NCBI GenBank assembly: GCA_017445225.1 | Contig: JAFSUN010000010.1 | Location: forward strand, 1-64,000 | Length of the DNA stretch: 64,000 nt | Reading direction: 5' to 3' | Origin: Erysipelotrichaceae bacterium | GTDB lineage: Bacteria > Bacillota_I > Bacilli_A > Erysipelotrichales > Erysipelotrichaceae | Shown here: positions 17,063 through 25,988 of the stretch, one piece after another | Position numbering within the stretch: the stretch's first letter is position 1 | Layout of the letters: each line of letters opens with the position of its first letter | Translations under genes and position numbers: made by a program | Notes under the pieces: model-generated | The model's input: the letters and a program-made list of their open reading frames with translations, nothing else | Told to the model about the DNA's origin: nothing | The model's database searches: none

Positions 17063-18734
17063 CCTTCTTCACCAGCTCTTTCAGTTTTTCCAGGGCCACC
17101 TTGGTCTCGGCTACCGTATCGCCCAGCAGTGAGGCGATCTCATGAACGCTGGTCATGTTCTTCTCCAGCAGGGAGTCGGTAATGGTGATGGTATTGTCAA
17201 CCAGATCCTTGTGGGCCTGGCGGTTCTTCTCTTCTTCGGTGATGTCCTTCATCACACAGACCAGGACCTTGAATTTGCGGTCATAGGCGATGGTCTTCTC
17301 CACGTACTTGTCATACTCGGCCAGATATTCCCTTCGGCCATAGATCACCTTGCCATCCAGGGAATCGTAGAAATCCGTGGGATCCATTACCATGGCAACA
17401 TGCTGACCGACGACCTCGCCGGCACTGTCAATGCCCAGAAGACGGCACATCGAGCGGTTCAGCAGCTGAACGTTCATTTCCTCATCCAGGACCATTAAGC
17501 CGTTGGGGGAATTATTGACGATGGTATCGGAAAGCGACTTGCTCTTTTCCATTAACAGCGGCAGGCACATGTCGATGTTGGCCCGGCCCCGGATGATTGC
17601 GATGGCCTTGTCGCGGCAGGTATCATAGCCGCAGCAGCCGCAGTTAAGGCGGTCTTCCTGATGGGGCTTGCTCATCTTGTTGAGCATCTGCTCGATCTGC
17701 TGCTCGGTAGGCATTACCTGGACACGCGGATCTTCCTTATAGCTGTGCTGAATGTCTTCAGAAGTGGTTTCGCCGCATTCAAAGTCCTGCTTGCCGGCAT
17801 AGCGGTTCAGATTTACCAGCTTGGCCGCAATGCTGGCCTTCTTCTTGCGGATCACCGGTCCGTTGATGCAGCTGCCGGCACAGGCGGACATTTCGATGAA
17901 GCACTTATGGAGTTCGCCATTGCGGATGTCTTCCAGCGTACGCATGCAGTTGCGCAGACCGTCAACAACGATGTACTGGTAGTCTTCCCTTTCACAGGCC
18001 ATGGTGTCGATGATACCGCCGGCGCGCGGGAACAGTCTGGCCTTTGACTTTTCCAGATTTTCCCCCTTCTTTTCGCCATCCAGGGTCATGTTTTCATCTT
18101 TCAGCCATCTGTCAAGTTCTTCAAAGGTCAGCACCGCATCGATCAGATCGCTGTGATCGGCTTCATCCTTCTTGGAAACGCAGGGTCCGATGAAGACGAC
18201 CTTGACGTCATCGCCATAGCGCTGCCTGATGTTGAGGCCATGGGCCTGCATCGGTGTCAGAACGTCAGCCAGATATGGCAGGCATTCCGGATAGCGCTTT
18301 TCGATCAGCAGGTTGATCGAATGACAGCAGGACGAAATGACCACATCCCTGCCCTCCTGGATCATCTCGTCGTAGGCCTTCTTGACGATGGTCGCACCGA
18401 TGGCCGTCTCTTCCACGGCGAAGAAGCCCAGTTTCAGCAGGGCTTCCCGGATGGCGGAGATGTCCGTATTGTCATAATAAGCCAGATGGGATGGGGCAAC
18501 GGATGCGATGACCTTATTCCATTTCACCAGCCCCTTCACGATGCCGAGGTCATTTCTGATCTCCTTGAGGTGCTGCGGACAGGTGTTGTAACAGGTGCCG
18601 CACAGGATGCATTCATCATGGATGATGCTGGCCCGGTTGTTCTCAAAGGAGATCGCCTTGATCGGACAGCTTCTGATGCATTTGTAACAGGTCCTGCAGT
18701 TCTCGGTTTTACTTATAAGACAGTATGTAGCCAT
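17055..18734 (-). CDS. PAS-linked [FeFe]-hydrogenase-like sensor protein
   Basis: A 559-residue protein. The N-terminus has two 4Fe-4S ferredoxin motifs (C13-x2-C-x2-C-x3-C and C42-x2-C-x2-C-x3-C). The hydrogenase domain retains the H-cluster cysteines: C136-C137 in SSCCHSI (usually TSCCP), C185 in IGPCVSKKDE, and C285/C289 in EMSACAGSC. A four-cysteine 4Fe-4S domain (C365, C368, C373, C390) follows, then a PAS domain (about 402-500) and a C-terminal helix likely to form a coiled coil. This matches the sensory group of [FeFe]-hydrogenases rather than a catalytic enzyme; the altered L1 motif supports low turnover. The ATG at 18734 has AAGGAGGAAC upstream. It is coupled to the PP2C phosphatase. 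No HydE/F/G maturase is in the window. Confidence 0.9.
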   Translation of the reverse strand: MATYCLISKTENCRTCYKCIRSCPIKAISFENNRASIIHDECILCGTCYNTCPQHLKEIRNDLGIVKGLVKWNKVIASVAPSHLAYYDNTDISAIREALLKLGFFAVEETAIGATIVKKAYDEMIQEGRDVVISSCCHSINLLIEKRYPECLPYLADVLTPMQAHGLNIRQRYGDDVKVVFIGPCVSKKDEADHSDLIDAVLTFEELDRWLKDENMTLDGEKKGENLEKSKARLFPRAGGIIDTMACEREDYQYIVVDGLRNCMRTLEDIRNGELHKCFIEMSACAGSCINGPVIRKKKASIAAKLVNLNRYAGKQDFECGETTSEDIQHSYKEDPRVQVMPTEQQIEQMLNKMSKPHQEDRLNCGCCGYDTCRDKAIAIIRGRANIDMCLPLLMEKSKSLSDTIVNNSPNGLMVLDEEMNVQLLNRSMCRLLGIDSAGEVVGQHVAMVMDPTDFYDSLDGKVIYGRREYLAEYDKYVEKTIAYDRKFKVLVCVMKDITEEEKNRQAHKDLVDNTITITDSLLEKNMTSVHEIASLLGDTVAETKVALEKLKELVKKDD

Positions 18735-18803
18735 GTTCCTCCTTAATGACGGGGTTACCGTCGGCATTATCATTCAGCCCCGGGGCTGTAACGTTTCTGG
18801 CAG

Positions 18804-20543
18804 TCATCTTATTCTGGTTACGGTGATGATCGCCTCATGGGCAGCGGGATCGTAATGATCGACCCGGACGGAATAATCCAGAGTTCCGCCGTTATTCATT
18901 AACGGCCCATCCGGGAAGGCATCGCCGCAGCCGGCCATGGAAAATTCTTCCCCAGGTCCAAAGAGATCCTTCGGAGTAAAGATCGTAAAGGCGGACCAGT
19001 CGGTCGGGGTGGACAGTCGGTACTTGCTGGTGCCGTCACTGGGGATCAGATCGATCAGGTGATGGAAGCGGGAATCCCCTTCCAGATAAGGATCATAACC
19101 GTTGGAATTGGTATAGATGTTGGACAGATTGCAGTCATGGCCATAGCCGCTTTCATTCAGCGCCTCCATGATCTCCTGATAGCTGAAGGCCGGTTTGCGG
19201 CCGCTTGCCGAGATCGGGAAATAGATGAATTTCAGCAGCCGGGAATCGACGTGATAGATTCTGACTCCGCCGTCTTTCTTGGGATCGTTGGGAGCTATCG
19301 TCCTGCTGTCCATGCAGTATTGCCAGTCATAGCCGTTGGCTCCTTCCGGGGCCAGGACGTCGATGAGCAGATATTCATCAAAGGCCGTGCCGTTAAAACC
19401 CTTGGAGGTCGGTATTAAGACGGCTTCACCGGATGACGACGTACAGCCGAGCTTAAGGGTAACACTGTCAACGTCCTCCGTTATCACATAGGGATCCAGC
19501 CAGCCGCAGGACAGCCGGGAATAGGGATTCCAGTCCCCGAATTCATAGCTCTGCATGTCAAAGGTCCCCAGGGAATCGATGCTGGTTCCCTCATATTCAG
19601 CATAGTCGTAGTAATCCATCAGCCCGTAGGCATGGCCGATCTCATGGATGATCAACCGGACACCGGTCCTGTCCCGGCCGGGCTGCAGTTCAGCACTGAT
19701 CTGTTCATAGTTTGCTTTCACGAAATGGGCCATTTCCGGGCTTCTTTTATCCGGATCGAAACCGGTATTGCCCAGAGCACCGCCATACATGCGGTAGCTG
19801 ATACCGTCTTCCACGGTTCGGCTGGTATCCTCACCGCTGATGATGATGGCCAGGTCGACATAGCCATCGCCATCCTTGTCAAGCTGGGAAAGATCCTGAT
19901 GCGTTTTCTTGTATTGGGCAAAGGCCTCCAGACACAGCCTGTTTCCGGATTCCTGAACATATTTTACTCCCTGTTTGCTGGTCATGCCGGTATCATAGCA
20001 GTGATAATGAAATTCAAAGTCGGCATGTCCGTGGGAATTGTAGCGATAGTATGAGGCGATCGATTCCAGGCGGTTATCGGAATCGGTTTCCTTCTCACAG
20101 ATGGTCCGCAGGAATTCCTCATCATAGGGGTGGCCGTCGGTCAGTTTCAGATAGATCACCAATATGGCATTGGTCTCACTTTCCCGCAGATTGGCTTCCT
20201 GCAAGTCCTGATAGGTAATACTGATGCCGGTCCGGGGATAATCATCGTAACAGATGGCCTTAAGGGTCAGATCTTCAGACACCGGATTGCTGAAATCCCA
20301 GGGTGAAGCATCAGCAGAGAACCATCCGTACAGTATCTTCTTTCCGGCATCATAGCGGGGTTTTTCTGCCGGATAACCCTTCCTTACGTTTTCCCTGGCA
20401 AACTGGCTGCCGTCCGGATTCAGGAAGGTAACGGTAACCGTTTCCGCCTCGGACGGCTGGGGTTCAGCAGAATTATTGTTGCCGGGAGCCGTACAGCCCA
20501 CTAACAACAACGCTGTTATCATGATCAGATACCACTTCTTCAT
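18804..20543 (-). CDS. Lipoprotein, M6-like zinc metalloprotease
   Basis: A 579-residue secreted lipoprotein. The signal peptide ends in a lipobox with C17 (LLLVGC). A short N/S/E/P-rich linker is followed by an InlB/Listeria–Bacteroides-type repeat (about 36-98; V-T-V-T-F-L-N-P-D-G and Y-G-W-F). The catalytic part contains H300-E-x-x-H304-x-x-G-x-x-D310, the metzincin-like signature of M6 peptidases, and a calcium-type D-K-D-G-D-G-Y-V-D loop near 222. Expected to act at the outer face of the membrane on extracellular protein; the substrate is unknown. It begins inside the stop of the MmcQ-like gene (ATGA overlap), an unusual partner. Confidence 0.85.
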   Translation of the reverse strand: MKKWYLIMITALLLVGCTAPGNNNSAEPQPSEAETVTVTFLNPDGSQFARENVRKGYPAEKPRYDAGKKILYGWFSADASPWDFSNPVSEDLTLKAICYDDYPRTGISITYQDLQEANLRESETNAILVIYLKLTDGHPYDEEFLRTICEKETDSDNRLESIASYYRYNSHGHADFEFHYHCYDTGMTSKQGVKYVQESGNRLCLEAFAQYKKTHQDLSQLDKDGDGYVDLAIIISGEDTSRTVEDGISYRMYGGALGNTGFDPDKRSPEMAHFVKANYEQISAELQPGRDRTGVRLIIHEIGHAYGLMDYYDYAEYEGTSIDSLGTFDMQSYEFGDWNPYSRLSCGWLDPYVITEDVDSVTLKLGCTSSSGEAVLIPTSKGFNGTAFDEYLLIDVLAPEGANGYDWQYCMDSRTIAPNDPKKDGGVRIYHVDSRLLKFIYFPISASGRKPAFSYQEIMEALNESGYGHDCNLSNIYTNSNGYDPYLEGDSRFHHLIDLIPSDGTSKYRLSTPTDWSAFTIFTPKDLFGPGEEFSMAGCGDAFPDGPLMNNGGTLDYSVRVDHYDPAAHEAIITVTRIR

Positions 20544-21598
20544 GTCTGCCTTTCCCCTTTCTTTCTTGCTTTTTCTTCATTTATGACAGCTTTAGAGAGA
20601 CTCTCAGTTACCAGTCTGGGTCCTCTGACTGCCTTTATTCCGCATTCGTTGAGTTTTTTAAAGGTAAATTCATTTCCCTCATACCTTCTCAGCAGTTTAA
20701 TTCTCATTACCTTATTCATTGATACCTGATCATTCCGGAATTCAAAGGGAATGTCGGTTTCGATCACCGCACACCTGAACATGATGGCAGAGAACGGTGC
20801 CCCGACATACAGAAAGACGGTATCACCGGGTTGGATCCTGCTGGATTGCTTCCACAGGATGGTATCGGTATCATTGAAGGCATTGATCACATCATAATAA
20901 TGGGGATTGGCCGGCACCAGCCATTCACCGGCTTTGGACAGTTTCCGGTAACCAATGTCGATCAGTTTCCAGATCGCTTCATCGGCCAGGGAATCATCGA
21001 GAATGACGGATACCCAGTTCTTCTTGGTCTGATGATATGGCGGCAGAATGCTTATGTTATCGATATGGCTTTCGGTCAGATCATCCAGCTTGACATTGAT
21101 GATCTCGATCTCTCCCCTTTCCCCATCGATGAGTTTTCCCCGGTCGACGTTCATGATGATGCCGAACCATTTGCCGCTGCCGGGATGACGGAAGGCCGCA
21201 CAGCCGGGAAAACGGGCCCAGAGAAACTCCGGGCTGACCTGATACTTCTCCCTGATGTGCTGAGCCAGTCGGTTGCTCTGCGGCATCAGGAAAGCCTCCT
21301 GGCGGAAACACTGATCGGCTATTCTTCTCAGCAGTTCTTCGTATTCTGTCCTGACTCTGGCCGGATAGTCACCATGCCGGTTTTCCAGCCGGAAGTTGAT
21401 GTACTCCTCCTCCAGTTCCGGATCCATCACCGCACCATAGACAAAGCCTTTTTCATTGATTCGGATATCAGCACGGAAAGCTCCTTCCAGCAGGAATTCC
21501 GAATAGGAATAGATTCCCTTTTCCAGTTTAAAGCCAAAGGGAATCAGTTTTTCCCAACAGACTGATTTTCGGCTGAATACTTCACTTTCAATGCTCAT
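20540..21598 (-). CDS. MmcQ/YjbR family protein with EVE/PUA-like C-terminal domain
   Basis: A 352-residue fusion. The N-terminal part (about 90-225) resembles MmcQ/YjbR (DUF419): F-P-G-C-A-A-F-R-H-P-x-x-x-K-W-F-G followed by N-V-K-L-D-D and P-Y-H-x-x-K-x-x-W-V-S-V. MmcQ/YjbR proteins are small CyaY-fold proteins of unclear function. The last ~130 residues (from about 226; I-N-A-F-N-D-T-D-T-I-L-W-K-Q, then G-D-T-V-F-L-Y-V-G-A-P) look like an EVE/PUA domain, which binds modified nucleobases in other proteins. It is translationally coupled to a lipoprotein protease. The domain calls are by motif only. Confidence 0.8.
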   Translation of the reverse strand: MSIESEVFSRKSVCWEKLIPFGFKLEKGIYSYSEFLLEGAFRADIRINEKGFVYGAVMDPELEEEYINFRLENRHGDYPARVRTEYEELLRRIADQCFRQEAFLMPQSNRLAQHIREKYQVSPEFLWARFPGCAAFRHPGSGKWFGIIMNVDRGKLIDGERGEIEIINVKLDDLTESHIDNISILPPYHQTKKNWVSVILDDSLADEAIWKLIDIGYRKLSKAGEWLVPANPHYYDVINAFNDTDTILWKQSSRIQPGDTVFLYVGAPFSAIMFRCAVIETDIPFEFRNDQVSMNKVMRIKLLRRYEGNEFTFKKLNECGIKAVRGPRLVTESLSKAVINEEKARKKGERQT

Positions 21599-21656
21599 GA
21601 ACTCTTTTCCTTTTTTTAATTATACCATCATAATCCGCCCTGAAGAATACCGACAA

Positions 21657-21683
21657 AGGAAAAGGGCATGTTCAACATGCCCG
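21657..21683 (-). terminator. Terminator of the beta-glucoside operon
   Basis: On the minus strand GGGCATG, 5-base loop, CATGCCC, then TTTTCCTTT. A second hairpin (GGCACT/AGTGCC) lies just upstream at 21694-21710. Located after the GH1 stop at 21753. Confidence 0.8.
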
Positions 21684-21752
21684 TGTGGTGTTGGCACTGA
21701 CCAAGTGCCTGGTTATTAAAGGAAAACAGGAATTCGCGGCTGTTACGTGTTA

Positions 21753-23249
21753 TTAATCAAGATCCTCGCCGTTGGAGGCGATGACCTTCCGGTACCAGTA
21801 GAAGGAATCCTTGCGGGAACGGTCATAGGTTCCCCTTCCTTCATCATCAGCGTCTACATAGACGAAGCCGTAGCGCTTTGACATCGATACCAGTGAACAT
21901 GATACCAGGTCAATGCAGCCCCATGGTGTATAGCCGATGACGTTTACACCGTCTTCAATGGCTTCGGCAATTGCTTCGATATGCGTACGCAGGTAGGAGA
22001 TCCGGTAATCGTCATGGATCTTGCCGTCCGCGTCCGGCTTTTCAAAGGCGCCAATGCCGTTTTCAACGATGTAGATCGGCAGATTGAATCTGTCTCTTAA
22101 TTCATTCAGCGAGATCCTCAAGGCGATCGGGTCGATCTGCCATCCGAAATCACTGGTCTCCAGATAGGGATTATGCAGTGTTCTGATGAAGGATCCGATC
22201 CGCTCCTGCCTTCGGGGATCAGCGGTAACGATCGAGGAGAGATAATAGCTCAGGGAGATGAAATCCACCTTCCCATTGTCCAGGATCTCCTCATAATTGT
22301 CGTACCATTTGATATTGATGTTGTTCTTCCGGTAGTATGACAGGATCCAGGCCGGATAGTATCCCCTGGCCATGACATCACAGAAGAACATGTTGAATTC
22401 GTGCTCCTGATGCGCCCGGTAGGCATCCTGGGGGGCCGGGGTCTCCGGGTACAGGTGGTGCAGATTGAACATGTTGCCGATCAGGCAGTTCGGAGCCGTT
22501 TCATGGGCGTATTTCACGACCATGGCACTGGCGATGAACTGGTGATGGAGGGCCTGATGAGAGGCGTTCTCCCATCTGTATGCCATCTCCTTCGGCAGCG
22601 GGCCAAACGGCCGGAAATTCTTCGGCATTTCAAATTCATCGTTGCGATCCAGAATGATGCCGCCGCCCAGCCACGGTACGGCCGTTACCATGTTTATCTC
22701 ATTGAAAGTCAGCCAGTACTTAACTTCGTCCTTGTACTCGTCAATGAGGAACTTCAGATATCTTACGCAATGGGGAACGACCTCCGGAGATGCCCAGCCG
22801 TCATACTTCTCGACGAAGATGATCGGCAGTTCATAGTGGATCATCGTTACCAGCGGTTCAATTCCGTGCTCATGCAGTTCTCTGAAGACGTTGTGATAGA
22901 ATTTTACGCCATCCGGATCCGGTTTTTCTTCCAATCCGGTGGGAAACAGTCTGGTCCAGGAAATCGACATGCGGAAGGACTTGAAGCCCATTTCAGCTAA
23001 CAGGGCAATGTCTTCCTTATAGTGATGATAGAAATCGATTCCCCTTCTGTTAGGGAAGTTCAGCGTTGCCTCTTCTGCCTTAGCCCGGGCATAATCTTTC
23101 TTCAGCATGAAATTGCAGGGGATCTTCGGACCACGGTAGAAAACATAGTCCAGATGGGACAGGCCCTTGCCGTCCAGACATCTTCCTCCCTCAATCTGTG
23201 CTGCTGAAGTAGCACCTCCCCACAGGAAGTTTTCCGGAAATCTTGCCAT
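21753..23249 (-). CDS. bglA: 6-phospho-beta-glucosidase (GH1)
   Basis: Hydrolyses phosphorylated beta-glucosides brought in by the PTS to glucose-6-phosphate and aglycone. The 498-residue GH1 protein has the N-terminal F-L-W-G-G-A-T-S-A-A-Q-x-E-G, the acid/base Glu in LTFNEIN (about residue 180), the nucleophile Glu in IVENGIGAF (about 395), and the KRYGFVYVD loop that contacts the 6-phosphate in phospho-glucosidases. Six bases separate it from the PTS gene upstream. Last gene of the licT–PTS–GH1 operon. Confidence 0.95.
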   Translation of the reverse strand: MARFPENFLWGGATSAAQIEGGRCLDGKGLSHLDYVFYRGPKIPCNFMLKKDYARAKAEEATLNFPNRRGIDFYHHYKEDIALLAEMGFKSFRMSISWTRLFPTGLEEKPDPDGVKFYHNVFRELHEHGIEPLVTMIHYELPIIFVEKYDGWASPEVVPHCVRYLKFLIDEYKDEVKYWLTFNEINMVTAVPWLGGGIILDRNDEFEMPKNFRPFGPLPKEMAYRWENASHQALHHQFIASAMVVKYAHETAPNCLIGNMFNLHHLYPETPAPQDAYRAHQEHEFNMFFCDVMARGYYPAWILSYYRKNNINIKWYDNYEEILDNGKVDFISLSYYLSSIVTADPRRQERIGSFIRTLHNPYLETSDFGWQIDPIALRISLNELRDRFNLPIYIVENGIGAFEKPDADGKIHDDYRISYLRTHIEAIAEAIEDGVNVIGYTPWGCIDLVSCSLVSMSKRYGFVYVDADDEGRGTYDRSRKDSFYWYRKVIASNGEDLD

Positions 23250-23255
23250 TATGGC

Positions 23256-24740
23256 TTAACCCTGAGCATCGATCCGGTCAGCTTCATCATCCTTGTAGAA
23301 GATCCAGGTCAGCACGAAGGTGACGATGGCGGCAACTACGATGGCGATGATCATGTTGGTAAGGTCCTTGGCTCCGCCACCCGGTGCCGGATTGATGAAC
23401 ATTCCGAAGGTGAACAGTCCCGGAGGACCGCCGGCATAGGAACCGACATTTAAGAGGGCGCAGATGATGCCGCCGACGGCTGAACCGATCATGGCAGCAT
23501 ACAGTGACTTCTTATACTTGAAGGTAATGCCGTACATGCCTGGTTCGGAAATGCCAGGAACGGCATCTGAGAAGGCACAGGACAGCGCCAGAGAACGGCG
23601 GTCCGGATTCTTGGCCTTAAGACCGACGGCTAAGCAGGCCGCGGCCTGAGTGTACTGGAACAGGAAGCCGGCTGGAGCGGTAAGAATGTTCTTGCCGTAT
23701 CTGCTACCGATGGCCATGGCTACAGCCATCAGGTTAAAGTGCATGCCGGTGATGACAACATATGGATAGAAGGCAGCCAGCAGACAGATGACGGCCGGGC
23801 CGATCGGGCTCATTACCGCTTTCAGCATGATGCCGGCGAACCATTCAGAGAGTCGATGTCCGATCGGAGCCAGTACCAGTAATCCCAGAGGAGCCATGAT
23901 GAGTACTTCGAGCAGCGGTACGAATACGAATCTGATCTGCTTCGGGATGATCCGGTTCAGGAACTTTTCCAGATAGCTCATCACGAATACGCACATGATG
24001 ACCGGCAGAATGGTGCTGGCATAATCAGCCGGGTAGATCGGCAGGCCGAACAGGAAGCCGGCATTGCCGGTGCCCGGAATGATTACTGGCGGTCCACCTG
24101 CCTGCGGAATGGTAGAGCCCTTGCCGGCAGCGACCAGTTCACGGAAAGCCGGGTCGATCAGGATGGCACCCATCAGGATGCCCATGGCCGTCTTGACGCC
24201 AAATCTCTTGGCAGCCGCATAACCCACCAGAACCGGCAGGAAATTGAAGGCAACATTGTATATCCAGGTAAAGGTAGCTATGGTCGGTGAAGTCTCTGGT
24301 ACGATATGGCATTTTACCAGCAGCAGGACGAAGGCCTGCAGCATGCCGCATGCCAGCAGTGCCGGTAAGATCGGGAAGACGCAGGATACGATGGCCGGGA
24401 AGATTGATCCCAGGATCTCCTTGAAAGTCTTTTTCTTCTTGATGAGGTCGCCATCCAGGTTCTCATCGATCTGAGCGGTCCTCTCCACGCCGGTAGCCTT
24501 GACGAAGGCATCGTAGACCTGGGGAACGTCGGTACCGATGATGACCTGAACCTGGTCACCGATCATCTGAGCACCGATGACACCGAGTTTCTTGATCTCG
24601 TCAAGTTTGACGAGACTGGTGTCCTTCGGGGTGATGCGCAGTCTGGTCAGACAGTGCGCCGCATGAGCAATGTTTTCCTTACCGCCGATCAGTTCGACGA
24701 TCCGGGAAGCCAACTGCCCGAAATCTTTTTCGTTTTTCAT
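23256..24740 (-). CDS. PTS beta-glucoside transporter, EIIBC
   Basis: Phosphorylates and imports beta-glucosides. The 494-residue protein has an N-terminal EIIB domain with the phosphorylated cysteine in the A-A-H-C-L-T-R-L-R motif (about residue 29), then an EIIC domain with about ten hydrophobic segments from residue 107 to the end. No EIIA domain is attached, unlike BglP-type EIIBCA proteins, so EIIA must be supplied in trans. The start at 24740 has AAAGGAG upstream. The 52 bases to licT contain no second RAT site. Confidence 0.93.
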   Translation of the reverse strand: MKNEKDFGQLASRIVELIGGKENIAHAAHCLTRLRITPKDTSLVKLDEIKKLGVIGAQMIGDQVQVIIGTDVPQVYDAFVKATGVERTAQIDENLDGDLIKKKKTFKEILGSIFPAIVSCVFPILPALLACGMLQAFVLLLVKCHIVPETSPTIATFTWIYNVAFNFLPVLVGYAAAKRFGVKTAMGILMGAILIDPAFRELVAAGKGSTIPQAGGPPVIIPGTGNAGFLFGLPIYPADYASTILPVIMCVFVMSYLEKFLNRIIPKQIRFVFVPLLEVLIMAPLGLLVLAPIGHRLSEWFAGIMLKAVMSPIGPAVICLLAAFYPYVVITGMHFNLMAVAMAIGSRYGKNILTAPAGFLFQYTQAAACLAVGLKAKNPDRRSLALSCAFSDAVPGISEPGMYGITFKYKKSLYAAMIGSAVGGIICALLNVGSYAGGPPGLFTFGMFINPAPGGGAKDLTNMIIAIVVAAIVTFVLTWIFYKDDEADRIDAQG

Positions 24741-24792
24741 AAAACTCCTTTCTGTAAATTATTATTTTTTATGCTTAACGCATATTCTTTCC

Positions 24793-25614
24793 TTATTCAA
24801 TGCGGGAAATGAGCCTGTTGATGTGAATAACCAGATACATCAGTTCCTCATCATTCAGTTCCACCGCGAAGCGCTCATTGATGTAAGCCTTCATCTTCCC
24901 CGCGCATTCCATGGAATCCGGATACTGCTCTCTCAGTTTTTCAAAGACTTCGTTGTTCTGGGATTCGATCTGCTGATGGTCGTTCAGACGCCGGAACAGA
25001 TAGTCCAGATGGGTAACGAAACGGCTGTAGTTAAAGCTTTCCCGGTCAAGAGTGACCTTGAAATGTTCTTCCACAATGTTGGTGCAGTAATCGATGGTCT
25101 TGACCGTCTCCATGGTATCACCGCTGCCGGTCTGGATCCGGTCATTGATGAAATGCATGGCCAGGGTCCCGGCTTCCAGGCGCGGAAGCTTCTCGCCCGT
25201 CATCCTTTCGATGATCTTCAGGCACTCCAGAGCCACCCTCATTTCATCGGGATAGAGCTGATAGATGTCCTGGATCATCGGCTGCGGAAGATAGATGTTC
25301 TCATTCTTACGAACGATCGCAAACTGCAGATGGTCGGCCAGCGTCAGAGCGCTGGAGGACGGGAAATACAGCGACAGTTCATCAGAAACGTAGTCGATGA
25401 TATAGATGGCGGTATTGATTATCACATCGGGGATCGTCTTGATGACACCGTAATCGGTATCCTTGATGTTGTAGAAGGTTCTGTTAATGCGCGCTAAAGG
25501 AACCTCTTCCCCGGTCTTGTAGAAGCCTATTCCCTTGCCGAAGACGATAACTTCCCTGCCCTTGGCGTCATAACAGTGGGCAACATTATTGTTGATGCTC
25601 TTAATGACCTTCAT
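24793..25614 (-). CDS. licT: BglG/LicT family transcription antiterminator
   Basis: An RNA-binding antiterminator that controls its own operon. The N-terminal CAT domain (about 1-55) has I-N-N-N-V-A, then G-R-E-V-I-V-F-G-K-G-I-G-F; two PRD domains follow, with conserved histidines expected to be phosphorylated by HPr/EII (for example in VTHLDYLFRRL and LVIHINRL). When substrate is present the protein should bind the RAT element just upstream of its own gene and prevent termination. At 273 residues it has normal length. Confidence 0.95.
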   Translation of the reverse strand: MKVIKSINNNVAHCYDAKGREVIVFGKGIGFYKTGEEVPLARINRTFYNIKDTDYGVIKTIPDVIINTAIYIIDYVSDELSLYFPSSSALTLADHLQFAIVRKNENIYLPQPMIQDIYQLYPDEMRVALECLKIIERMTGEKLPRLEAGTLAMHFINDRIQTGSGDTMETVKTIDYCTNIVEEHFKVTLDRESFNYSRFVTHLDYLFRRLNDHQQIESQNNEVFEKLREQYPDSMECAGKMKAYINERFAVELNDEELMYLVIHINRLISRIE

Positions 25615-25631
25615 ACATTATCCCTGTCTGT

Positions 25632-25723
25632 AAAAAAGTCCTGTCATAAGCCATGCCCAAAACACAAACCGGTTAATTTATGTCCTAAGGATAAGCCTCA
25701 AACAGAACTTTGAGTTACAAACC
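25632..25723 (-). promoter_or_regulatory. RAT antiterminator element overlapping an intrinsic terminator
   Basis: In the licT leader (minus strand, 25723-25689), GG-TTTGTAA-CTCAAA-loop-TTTGAG-GCTTAT-CC has the same architecture as LicT/BglG RAT sites (GG, left internal loop, apical stem, right internal loop, CC). Its AAAGTTCTGT segment can alternatively pair with ACAGGACTTT, which ends in a run of six T (25632-25637). That makes an 10-11 bp terminator with a long loop. The two structures are mutually exclusive. The apical stem is longer than in canonical RATs. Confidence 0.6.
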
Positions 25724-25738
25724 TTCTCTTCTAGTTTT

Positions 25739-25767
25739 ATTCTATATCTTACAGTTTAAAGCGTCAA
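25739..25767 (-). promoter_or_regulatory. Promoter of the licT–PTS–bglA operon
   Basis: TTGACG (25762-25767), 17-base spacer, TAGAAT (25739-25744) on the minus strand. The predicted start lies about 8 bases before the RAT element. Confidence 0.75.
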
Positions 25768-25796
25768 CAGATAAATATCTGCGGTGCCGGTAAGGA

Positions 25797-25988
25797 TCAG
25801 TCTTTTTCAATCACCTTTTCCAGTTCCTTGCGGAAGTATTTACTTGCGGCTCTGATCTTGTCGAGTTGTCTCTGTTCAACCTTATCGATCTGACCGTCAT
25901 CCTGAGCGGCAGCCAGTTCACAGGACTTTTCAAAGGCATTGACGTACTGGATCATGGTGTTGATCTGCATTTTCAGATAGGTATTCAC
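25797..25988 (-). CDS. Small charged helical protein, unknown
   Basis: 63 residues, mostly helical, rich in K, E, Q and A, with no transmembrane segment or cysteine pair (one C). The ATG at 25988 overlaps the kbl stop as ATGA, so it is almost certainly co-translated with the threonine-degradation genes. No family was recognised. A role in binding or regulating Kbl or Tdh is possible but is inference only. Confidence 0.7.
   Translation of the reverse strand: MNTYLKMQINTMIQYVNAFEKSCELAAAQDDGQIDKVEQRQLDKIRAASKYFRKELEKVIEKD

Noticed and set aside
21694-21710. Second hairpin GGCACT/AGTGCC after the first GH1 gene.
   Set aside because: No T-run follows and the copy is single, so it is not called as a repeat family or separate terminator.
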